NCBI GenBank assembly: GCA_035079385.1
Contig: JAVHKY010000071.1
Coordinates: forward strand, 2,544,001 to 2,608,000
DNA length: 64,000 nucleotides
Origin: Aspidiotus rigidus
Taxonomy: Eukaryota; Arthropoda; Insecta; Hemiptera; Diaspididae
Reading direction: 5' to 3'
Shown: piece by piece, positions 55,345-64,000 of the stretch
How the letters are laid out: the number at the start of each line of letters is the position of its first letter
How positions within the stretch are numbered: the stretch's first letter is position 1
Program-made: the position numbers and the translations under genes
Notes under the pieces: generated by a model
What the model was told of the DNA's origin: nothing
What the model saw: only the letters and a program-made list of their open reading frames with translations
Database searches by the model: none

Positions 55345-56515
55345 AAAACGAGAAAAGTTGTTTTTGCGTTCGAATGTGAACCAGGTTGATGGCCGTTTTT
55401 TCTTTCGCTTTCAAGTTTTGCGATTATTATTCTCGTGAAGTGCGTACTTCCGCACACACATTTTTCTTCCGTGATCGAGTAGCTGCAGTCTGCTGACGTC
55501 GTCTTTGTGAATCCAGTAAATAAGAATGTTAATAAAGGTGTATACGAAAATACGATCGAACAGATGAAGTGTGAACCTGACATTTGTGATAATATCGCGT
55601 GTCTAACTGTAGTAAAGCTGATAGAACTAGCGAACGAAAACGGCGTAATTATTTGAAGAACAGAGAGGAATTATGTTTGAAACGGCGTATAGTGAATACC
55701 TACGTTATGAGATGAACCGTGAAATCATTTGCCCGAAAAACGTAAATTATACCATACAATATGCGATGTCCCTATCGGTGAGTATGATGAAATGATTCAT
55801 CGGAAAGAAGTAGAGTTGATCGTGACAGTATTTCTATCAAAAATGCGGAATATTATAGGTAGTGAGAATCGACCAAGGATTCTTTCGCAACGTTATCTCA
55901 TAACGTATAATTCGCTCTGTTCTTCAAAATTACGCCGTTTTCGTTCGCTAGTTCTATCAGCTTTACTACAATTAGACACAATATTATCACAAATGTCAGG
56001 GCCCTACTACAATGTGTGGTAGTTCAACTAATAGTAGCTATGAAAGTGATGAAATTTCAAGTTCAGGTGTATAGATAGTAATGATAGTGATGGAAAATTT
56101 ATTGAAAAACAGGAAACTGTATTGTTGTTTAACACAGGTATTAGTTTTGCTCCTGCGGTGAAAATAGAACTCCTTGTTCATCTTTTTATGATCCTCATGC
56201 TGAAGCACGTACATTCATCAAAAGTTATATTGGTACCTACGTTATTCTCGCGAATTGTGTACTTCCCTATTACCTAGCCCATTATTATCAAGTAGAATAG
56301 AGTTGATAAGTTGGCTGAAAGCTGAACGTCTGAAACCAAAGTCACATAATTTTGGGAAACAAGCTGAAATTTGTTTTACTTATTCACACGGTACAATGCT
56401 TATTCATAAAAAGACATGAGCAAGTGACTGTTCAGTTGTTCTGTGAGTGGAAATTATGTGGACATCCCTGTAGTACAAAGGTTTATTGACGTATGTTAAT
56501 TCATATAATAATGAC
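55345..56515 (+). repeat. duplicated unit, copy 2
   Basis: Same order of blocks as copy 1, without the 475-bp element. It contains an inverted-repeat core: 55610-55665 against 55915-55972, 'GTAAAGCTGATAGAACTAGC' and complement. Frames are broken throughout. Confidence 0.65.
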
Positions 56516-56994
56516 AATCAGAGAAAAACTGCCGTACAAATTGAGATTGACGTATATCGGAAAAACGAATCTAGAAAAATGGATCTTCTGGCGGATTTAC
56601 CTACAAGTGTGAGCGTGTGTGCTACGTCTGTGAAATCATTCGATATACCTCCTATTCCTTTGTCGGCAAATGGGACGTATATTCAGACTGTGCAAGCAAC
56701 AACAACAACAAAGATTTTTCAGTTTTGCAAAATTTCCTAAAAATATATTTTCCTGAAAGAGAATTTTATGCTCATTAAACCTTGTTCTTTGCGTTTTTTC
56801 TTTAAATTCAGTATTTATTGAGAAATTTAAGAAAAACTGAAAAACTGTATACTCCAATTGTCTAATATGATCACCCTTATCAGTACTTTTTCATATAGAT
56901 ATAATTTTACGTGGCGACGCTAGCGCACCTACAATGTGCACACTCCAAATCCACTTACCTGATTATTAGTGAATATCTCTAAAACCACGGTACA
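56516..56994. other. tail of the unit, unassigned ORF
   Basis: The frame 56486-56740 (plus) encodes 'VQIEIDVYRKNESRKMDLL' and 'SFDIPPIPLSANGTYIQTVQ', then a Thr-rich stretch. Composition is protein-like, but I do not recognise it. Confidence 0.3.
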
Positions 56995-57845
56995 TTATAG
57001 AGGTATTGACACGAACGTATATTAGACGTGTTTGTATTTGTCGCATGAGTTGTGTCAGTTGATATAATCTACGCTAGGAGCGTTGCAAGTTATTACTAAG
57101 CAGGAAAACCACATGAATACGACGTAATGTAAATTCATCAATTTTTAAAAATTCGTAGAGGAACCAGGTATTAACCTAAGAATCTGAAACTCAGTACGAA
57201 TAGACAACTTACTATGCTCTACTTATTAAAAAAAAAAATTATCTTCTTAGGTGAATTTCTTCATCTTTTACAACCCTCGAAAATTTCGTCAATATTAGGG
57301 TACCTCCGGTAAGGTTCCGACACAGGTGGGGTGTGGAAGGTATTCAAACGATCGCTGCAAGCGTAGCGGAATTCCGTATGAATTGACACAATTCGTGCGA
57401 CAGAAATTTTGCGTTGTGTCAATAGACTAAATCGCCGTGACGTCATTCACGGACATTCACTGATAACAAGGCGATGTTTGCTCCGCAATGACTTACCCCA
57501 ACTTACGCGTAAGTTCAAAACAAAAAAAATGCTCCATAAGAAATACACGGGAACGTTTCGATCTTACGTTCAGATTTAAAAACAAGAAATAAGTTAAGAA
57601 CCGCAGGTACATTTTCAAAGACATGAGAACTTCCTGATTCTAAATATAAACACGTAATTGCTTACTTATTTCCAATTTTTTAATTTGAGCGTATGATCGA
57701 AATGATCCCTGTGTATTCTTATGGGAATCGATATCCTACTTTGAACTGATACAGTATACTATCGCATTCTCTCGATTCCTGTTATCAGTAAATGTTCATG
57801 AATGACGTCACGGCGATTTAGTCTATACCTCTATAATGTACCGTG
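56995..57845. mobile_element. MITE with ~75-bp TIRs, itself interrupted
   Basis: CACGGTACATTATAGAGGTA at 56995 is mirrored by the end at 57845, and the similarity goes on as 'AGACTAAATCGCCGTGACGT' at 57424 and its inverse at about 57800-57823. The left arm is split by an insert at about 57006-57421 whose ends are TGACACGAACG and CGTTGTGTCA, so a second small element landed in the arm. Confidence 0.65.
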
Positions 57846-58019
57846 TCTAAAACTAATACCGTTAACAAAAATTTAAAACGACCATCGGATTCTTAGATAA
57901 AAATATTAGAAATTGTGAAATTTGCAGAATTGTAGAATAATTTTATTGTTCTTTTTGATAGCAATATATCATTCTCCAAATCGTTGTTTTGGATAGGTAT
58001 ACGTCCATCTCACTTTGTA
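57846..58019. other. intergenic, nothing recognised
   Basis: AT-rich spacer between a MITE and a repeat fragment. Confidence 0.3.
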
Positions 58020-58123
58020 CGGCAGAATAGTCTTCCTTCATCGTCCAAAAGAGACAGTTTGCCTGATCGTAAGTTTTGATGTACGTCAATTCAATTTAGT
58101 ATGGCACTAACAAGAACGCAAAA
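58020..58123 (+). repeat. third, partial copy of the duplicated unit
   Basis: 'AATAGTCTTCCTTCATCGTC', 'GACAGTTTGCCTGAT' and 'TATGGCACTAACAAGAA' match 54800-54900. It resumes at 59107-59165 after the 983-bp element. Confidence 0.6.
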
Positions 58124-59106
58124 GGGTAATTCTACGAAAAGTCTGACATTTTGACGCTCATTTTTTAAAAAAAGTATGTGTTTTTTTTTTCAATAATTTT
58201 TGGTCCAAAATACTAGAAAAAGCTTGTAGAAGACATTACTAGGACCAAACATGCATAAGAAACGTCAAAAAAAAAATAGCCACGCCGATGGAAAAGTACA
58301 TATAATTAACATTGGTTTTCCATAGTCGTGTCAAAATTGGGCACGACCATGGAAAAAAAATACCATCCATGACGATGGAAAATTTTACAATTAAATTGAT
58401 TATAAGTGAGCAACTGTACCTGCACTGGGTAAAAGAGGTTGAGCAGCGTCATCACCATTGTTACCCTTGTAACAGAGCAAAAATTGGCAGTGCTTCTATT
58501 TTTCTGTTTAGTGTAAATCATTACCATGACGATGGAACAGATAAAGTGTCGAATGTAATTTTTTCTCCCAAAATTGATTTTAACACCAAAACTAGATTTT
58601 TTTTCTTCATTGTAGACTTGTATATCCACTTAATATGAACCAAATTATCCATCTTTGGATCTAAAAATATTACTGTGCATCCTAAATAGGGATTATGAAT
58701 GCTACCCACGACGATGGAACAAACAATCAAAGAATCTCATTACACACATTTGCTCCCCTCTCCGAGATATATTTGGGGTTCAAAATTTTTTTTCACTTTT
58801 ATAAATTGAGTTTGACATTGGTCCTCTTTGCAGGAACAGTGCTCAAATAAGATTCCATTCATTAGTACTGACTCTATGATATATATATTCTCAAGATCTA
58901 AGGCGGTTACATCTATGACCATGGAATTTTTGAGCACTTACTCAAATCTGAGGACTATCCCTTGAGTTGAAAGTCACCGTGCTGTGTTGTACTCGATAGA
59001 ACTCTTCATTCTCTATCTAACCATGTATAAGAAGTAGTGGATAATCCTGTTGTTTACTCGAAAAATTGCCGTTACATGAAATGTCAGACTTTTCGTAGAA
59101 TTACCC
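58124..59106. mobile_element. 983-bp TIR element with repeated ACGATGGAA motif
   Basis: 28-bp perfect TIRs, GGGTAATTCTACGAAAAGTC and so on. Comparison with the uninterrupted site at about 55190 shows insertion in an A-run, with perhaps AAAA duplicated. The interior has about seven copies of ACGATGGAA or close variants on both strands (for example 58370, 58522, 58704). Frames up to 108 codons lack any known domain. It is non-autonomous; superfamily unknown. Confidence 0.7.
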
Positions 59107-59234
59107 AAAAAATAATTCAATCAACAGAGTGCATGAACCTCTTCCGGCCTGTCACGGGTCGCTTGTTATTTTTTACTTGATGTGCAGTTTTGTCTAGTAT
59201 CAGTCGTTCGGTACTTTGTTTTTGTGTTGCTTGT

Positions 59235-59681
59235 TTATTGTAGGGCCAACTCCAACTGTATCTTTGGCGACATGGACAAAGGCATATCAGTGGGCCTCGG
59301 AAAATAAAAAAGTTCTTCAGAGACAATCTCCTGAAGATGGTTGTATACAATTTTTCACAAGCGCTTCGATAATGAAGCCCATCACTGAGAAGATTCTCTC
59401 GACTTTTCTGAAGAAACTTGCTTGTTGGACCTCGTTTGACGAATTCTTGAAGTACAGTCGTTGGATCTGGATGATCACTATTGATCAGAATGATCTTCAT
59501 AATTCAACTTGTATGTACATGCCCTACATTTTTGATGGTGTACATGTGCAAACACTGCGTAGGTATGCAAATATGCCTAAAGTTAGTTGGTGTACCGCAG
59601 GAGGCCAGGAATTTCCCTTTGGGTCAAAAGAGAAAACGAGGAAGACCAAATAAGGCCAAACGAGCCCTAATTGTTCAATAG
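59235..59681 (+). pseudogene. Mutator-like transposase, SWIM-finger end
   Basis: The frame 59216-59653 reads 'KAYQWASENKKVLQRQSPED', 'SFDEFLKYSRWIWMIT' and 'NDLHNSTC'. One frameshift at about 59505-59520 moves into the frame ending 59681, with 'CTCPTFLMVYMCKHCVGMQI', then 'LVGVPQEARNFPLGQKRK' and 'RGRPNKAKRALIVQ' with a stop. C-x-C...C-x-H is the SWIM zinc finger, and the tail GQKRKRGRP.KAK.AL is the common ending of insect MULE-type SWIM proteins. The transposase core is missing. Confidence 0.65.
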
Positions 59682-59919
59682 ATTTGTCTCTTTTATTTTT
59701 ACAACAATTTTTGATGTTTGATTTTTGATGTATGTCAACTTTTTTTCTAGTGTATCAACTTTTTTTTACGTTTGTTGTTTTTTTTCTTGGCCAATAAATA
59801 TTTCGGTCGTGCAGATTTTTCAAGATGTCGGTCTTTGTTTTTTTGTGACGTTCAAGTACGTTTGTATTCCCGTTAATGAGCAGATTTGTCCCATGCATCC
59901 ACGTTTTTTTCCCGGGCCG
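59682..59919. other. intergenic, nothing recognised
   Basis: T-rich sequence after the SWIM frame; it may be its 3' non-coding part. Confidence 0.35.
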
Positions 59920-60057
59920 ATAAATGGTAGCCGTTTAAAATTTGTTCTTGAATAATACAAATATATGGCAAAGATTCCAAGTCGATAGGTATAGCGGTTC
60001 TCGAGTTATAAAAGGACAGACCAACAGACAAACTTTCTGCTTTATATAAATTAGATT
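59920..60057. repeat. dispersed repeat, inverted partner of 37889-38030
   Basis: Includes 'GAATAATACAAATATATGGC', 'AAGTCGATAGGTATAGCG' and 'GACAAACTTTCTGCTTTATA'. See the entry at 37889. Confidence 0.55.
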
Positions 60058-60397
60058 ATATGGTTAGCTACAAAACAAAACTTTCTCTACTTGACATTCA
60101 CAATACGATAAGACTTTTTAATTGTTTACGGTTTTTATCAGTTTAGGCATGATGCATAATGTTCTCTCTCTTTCCTTTACATCTTGCTCGCTCTCATACA
60201 ATCAATCTGCTAACTCATAAATAGGATACCGTTGGCAAAGTCAGTTTTGCCCGACCCCAATAAAAAACTTCCTGCAAGCCAAAAATAAAAATCATGTTTC
60301 ATGTATTCTACCTCGGGTTTCCCCTCTCCCCTTCTGTGTATAGTATACGTTCTATATAGGTATTCACCAATAACGTTTTAAAGAGTGCTGTGTCTTT
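60058..60397 (+). other. possible LTR or leader of the BEL/Pao element
   Basis: A pyrimidine-rich, promoter-like stretch ('AATAAAAAACTTCC' at about 60260) precedes the Gag start. The matching 3' LTR would lie beyond the window, so LTR limits cannot be set. Confidence 0.35.
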
Positions 60398-61592
60398 ATG
60401 TCGAAGTTATCTGAACTAGAAAGGAAGAAACGCGCAGTTACATTTAATATTGCGAGAGATAAAGCAACGTTCGATAAGTACATCAAAATTGATTCAGCGA
60501 GTAAGATTGAAGAAGCTGTCTTAATCACAGAGTCTGCATGTGAAGAAATTGCCCAACCATTGGAATGAACTTGAGAATGTTTTTCTTGATATAACTGGCG
60601 TGCTAGAAAGTTCTAAAGATGATAGAACAGAAGAGCAAAGAAAACGTTTGATCGAATCGTATCGTACTTGATAGAAATGTGTACCTGCAGCAAAATGTAC
60701 ACTATCTGTTGTGGTAAGCTGAAAATGTTGAAGAATAAATTGTTGGCAAAAACTGCTCTGAATCCTACTCCTAGTGTTGGTGCTTGTCGAAGTGAATTGT
60801 TTGATCGGAATTCTTTAGAGTACGGTATTAGTGCGACGCGTGTGAAGTTGCTAGTTCCCAAGTTTGATGGTAATATTTGTAAATTTGCGGATTGGTCGTC
60901 GCGATTCAATAAAATGGTTCACAAAAATGCGGCTCTCAACCCAGCGCAGCAAATGGAATTTTTACGCTCTGCACTTGTCGGCGGTGTAGAGGGGCTACTA
61001 GTTGATTTTGACTGCATGTCGGACAAATTATACAGAGAAGCTTACAAATACGTGAAGCAGCAATTTGATAATAAACAATTGGTGATAAGGGTCAACTTCC
61101 AGGATCTCATTGATATCAAGCCTATTAAGAAGGCGTCTGAAATTTGGTCATTATTGGATCGCGTGCAGGCTATAATCCAAAGTTTAAAAGGTAGAAGCAC
61201 TTTCAGAATTCTTGTGTTTTTTTGTGTCCACAAAATTGGACCCCCAAACGTGCGAAAGATTTGAGAGCAGCATTTCAGACAATACTAGGCATCCTCAGAT
61301 TAGAGAGTTGGAAAATTTTTTGCAGAATTGTTGCTTTTCTCACGAATGTTCTTCCTATTCTTTGAATCCTAGTCAGAAAAAGCAGATAAGAATCGCAAAA
61401 ATAAAGCAAAAAGTTTGGTACCCGGTTCCAGTGGGTGGAAGATTTTTACAGCCACTCGATCGGATCCATTAAGTAAAAGTTCAGAAGGCAAGTTGGGAAG
61501 TGCGACCACTTGCAAGGTATGTTGAAAAAATACTCATACTATTAGAACTTGTAGAGTATTTCTCGCAAAGAAACCATATGATAGATATTTAT
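60398..61592 (+). pseudogene. gag: BEL/Pao Gag region
   Basis: The ATG at 60398 starts 'MSKLSELERKKRAVTFNIAR', which shifts frame at about 60540 into 'LPNHWNELENVFLDITG' and again near 60660. The main frame, to 61264, holds 'KLLVPKFDGNICKFADWSSR', 'NPAQQMEFLRSALVGG' and 'YKYVKQQFDNKQLVIR', the pattern of the Pao Gag domain (DUF1759). After another shift at about 61215, 'KLDPQTCERFESSISD' continues it. Four or more frameshifts make it non-functional as one protein. Confidence 0.75.
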
Positions 61593-61885
61593 CCGTGAAG
61601 AATGCGTGGTTATGTTTGAATTGTTTATCAAGAGGCCACAAATCTGGATTTTGTAAAGCTGAGAAGTGTTATCAGTGTGGGTTACCCCATCACCAGCTTC
61701 TTCATAGATTGAAGCCAAAGGCCACTGAGAATAAAGAAAAAGAAGTTGAAAGTTTAGATACTGAAAAGAAAGTTTGTAGCCTAACAAACAATGGCAATCA
61801 GTCTAAAGGTGTGGCGGTTGTGTTAGTACCAAAAAAGAATGAAAGCGTGAAGTTGGCGTGCGCATTTTTTGATGGTGGGTCTTAA
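61500..61885 (+). pseudogene. BEL/Pao zinc knuckles and protease start
   Basis: A first knuckle can be seen in broken frame ('TCKVC' ... 'HTIRTC'). Then 'CLNCLSRGHKSGFC' and 'CYQCGLPHHQLLH' follow in the open frame, the usual Pao arrangement. The protease (DUF1758, A17-like) starts with 'VKLACAFFDGGS', where DSG is expected: the Ser is Gly. A TAA stop comes directly after. Confidence 0.75.
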
Positions 61886-63388
61886 GCAGCCTTGGTGGCT
61901 GAATCTCTAGTGAGAAAATTGCAGTTACCTATTTGCTTGTATCAAAATCCTGTTCCAATTGAAGGAATAACCTCGGATGTGTTGGTAGCCACACATTTCT
62001 GCATATTAACCCTAAGATCTAGATTCTCTGATTTTGAGATTAAAATAGTGGCTGATGTTGTTGCCAAAATTACCTACTGTGTTTTGAGCAGTGGGTTAGC
62101 CTTGCTAAGAAAAGAGCTTCCGCACTTATCACTCGCAGATGACGCTTTAAATAATGAAGTGGTTGAGATTCTTATTGGAGCTGAGGATCTTAAATACTGT
62201 TTCAAAGATAGTAGATTTTTTCACAAAAAAATGACTCTCCGTGAATCTGAATTTGGTTGCGTAGCTATGGGAGCTACAGATCACGTTTTAGCTGGTACAG
62301 ATGATGAGGACAAAATGAAACGTCACCAATCTACTGTTCATGAGGCTTTAAGGAATGCAGGAATGTTGCTTTGGAAGTATAAAAGTAACTCACTAAAGTT
62401 ATTGAAAAGTTTGGAAGCTGAATTGATTGAATTGTCAAAGACTGCTTGCAGACTGAACCTAGAGGATTCAGTTTCCATTCTTGGGCTAGAGTGGGAGCCA
62501 GAATTAGATAGTTTTCGAGTAAGAATGGAGCTTGAGTTGACCAAGCGGGTAATGTTGGCTGAGATATCAAAGATTTTTGATGTACTGGGAGTACTCACCT
62601 CTGTAACCATCACCTTCAAAATCATAATACAAGACCTATGGAGAGGAGGTCTTTTGTGGGACAATGTTGTTCCAGAAAGGTTAGCTGAATCATATAATAT
62701 GGCTCGAATGCAGTTGGTGCAGCTTCAAGAGTGGACATTTCAAAGGCGTTGTTCACATTTTACTGAGCAGGCAGAGAGTTCTTTAATAGGGTTTAGCGAC
62801 GCTAGCTGTAAAGCCTACACTGCCGTGATTTACCTACAGCAGAAGAATGCCAGCGGCAAATTTTACTTGTATTTTGTTTGCACTAAGTCAAAAGTTGCTC
62901 CTCTGAAAGAGTTAACGATGTTGCGGCTGGAATTATTAGCTGCGCTGTTGTTAGCCTCATTAATGGAACATGGCTCAAAGATATTACAAATATCGCTGGA
63001 CAATAATATAGCTTTCATTGATTCAAAAATTGTGCTAGGATGGTTGCACAAGTCAGCTGAAAATTGGATGACCTTTGTCAGTAATCGAGTTGTGCGAATA
63101 ACATCAATCCTACATGCTGAGACATGGAAGTATGTTCAAACAGAAATCAATGTAGCCGATTTAGGCATTCGAGGAGTATCAGCAGTTAAATTTCTGAATT
63201 CCAAAGATTGGTTAATTGGTCCAGAGTTTTTGCGTAACCCCGATCTATACCAGGATATTGACGTGACGGACATGTTAAAATCCTTTGTATTACCGGTACT
63301 TGAAGGGGAAAAAAAAAGTCTGCGGTCTAGTTTTCGCGCCTACCGATTATTGGAATATTTTTTTGTCTCGTTTTTCCTGTTTTTATAG
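61886..63388 (+). pseudogene. pol: BEL/Pao Pol with internal RT deletion
   Basis: The 498-codon frame continues the protease ('ALVAESLVRKLQLPI', 'GAEDLKYCF'). At about 62270-62300 it jumps from the protease/linker ('AMGATDH') straight into the end of RT ('LAGTDDEDKMKRHQSTVHEA', 'LWKYKSNSLKLL'), so most RT blocks, including the YVDD active site, are gone, yet the frame is kept. It then has the Pao connection ('ISKIFDVLGVLTSVTI', 'LWRGGLLWD') and RNase H with 'IGFSDASCKAYTAV', 'MLRLELLAALLLASL' and 'FIDSKIVLGWLH'. It ends by a frameshift at about 63330-63390. Confidence 0.8.
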
Positions 63389-63393
63389 AATGA

Positions 63394-64000
63394 TTAGAGT
63401 TTGTTGCTATATGCGCAGATTTATTTAACGTTTTATTTGTAAATTTAGGTAAGAAAAATTCTAAATGTTTTGAAAAGAATTATGTTAACAAGCATTTAGA
63501 AAAAGAAGAGATTGTTCAAAGTTTATCTATAATTGTTCAAAAGTTACAAGCATTGTATTTTAATGATGAAATTCTAGCTTTGTCAAATGGTAAAGATATT
63601 AGTCAAAGTAGTTCATTGAAAAAATTATACCCATTTTCAGATGATAAGAATGTATTACGAGTAGGCGGTCAATTGAAAAATTCTCCTTATTGTAACAATC
63701 GTAAGCACCCTGTCATCATTTCTTGTAAAAGTTGTTTCTTGTATTTGTATGTTGAAACAGTTCACAGGCAATTCTTCCACGCTGGCAAGACATTTGTGGC
63801 CAATCAAGTTCGCGGAAAATATTGGACGGTTGGACCGTGGAATAAAGTTCTCAAGAGCGTTTTCTTCAGGTGCTCGTGTTGTACTGTGATGAACGCTAAG
63901 TGTGCTAAGCAATTGATGGGTCAGCTTCCAATGGAAAGAACTGTAATCTCACAACCGTTCAAAGTTACCGGAGTTGATTTTGCAGGCCCAATCAGTACCA
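63394..64000 (+). pseudogene. pol: BEL/Pao integrase, start (runs off the window)
   Basis: The open frame to the window edge reads 'LYPFSDDKNVLRVGGQLKN', 'KHPVIISCKSCFLYL', 'HRQFFHAGKTFVANQVRGKY', 'CSCCTVMNAKCAKQLMGQLP' and 'PFKVTGVDFAGPIST'. These are the Pao integrase zinc module (H...H, C-x2-C) and the first core Asp (GVDFAGP). It is in a different frame from the 61886-63388 segment. The remaining core lies outside the window. Confidence 0.8.

Overview
The window is eukaryotic, AT-rich, and almost wholly built of transposable elements. The element set (Ty3/gypsy, BEL/Pao, R1-type and R4/Dong-type non-LTR elements, a Penelope-like element, Tigger, Ginger/KRBA2-like, P-like, Mutator-like, hAT-like and Transib-like MITEs, a tRNA-derived SINE) points to an invertebrate animal, most likely an insect. 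I could not fix the species. I found no host gene that I would defend; a few short unassigned ORFs are listed with low confidence.

Layout. 0-9.6 kb: foldback and MITE-type elements, including a 959-bp element with Transib-like, RSS-like ends (6401-7359). 9.6-12.3 kb: degenerate repeats and plain AT-rich DNA. 12.3-16.3 kb, minus strand: a decayed R4/Dong-type retrotransposon with a restriction-like endonuclease, whose 5' end abuts a 310-bp (TAA)n array. 16.6-24.4 kb: a Transib-like terminus, a transposase-like fragment near 19 kb and a FLYWCH/Mutator-like fragment near 22 kb. 24.4-30.6 kb: a three-level nest. An R1-type element on the minus strand is split by a Ty3/gypsy element with 127-bp LTRs, and its 5' LTR is itself split by a partly duplicated hAT-like MITE. 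31.3-33.7 kb: a palindromic element holding two inverted copies of a P-like transposase fragment. 37 kb: the 3' part of a Penelope-like element. 43-44 kb: a second 959-bp Transib-like element, almost identical to the first. 47.4-49.4 kb: a complete Tigger transposon with an open transposase. 49.65-51.94 kb: a structurally complete DNA transposon with a retroviral-type integrase plus a PHD finger and one intron. 53-57 kb: a duplicated non-coding unit hit by different MITEs, one carrying a 5S-rRNA-like segment. 58-59.1 kb: a 983-bp TIR element. 59.2-59.7 kb: a Mutator-like SWIM fragment. 60.4-64 kb: a BEL/Pao element that runs off the right edge.

How the parts relate. Order of insertion can be read from the nests: R1 first, then gypsy, then the hAT MITE; and a dispersed repeat (family A) first, then Tigger. 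Most coding elements are broken by stops and frameshifts. The Tigger and Ginger-like elements are the exceptions. The matching of the two 959-bp elements means that their transposase source was active recently.
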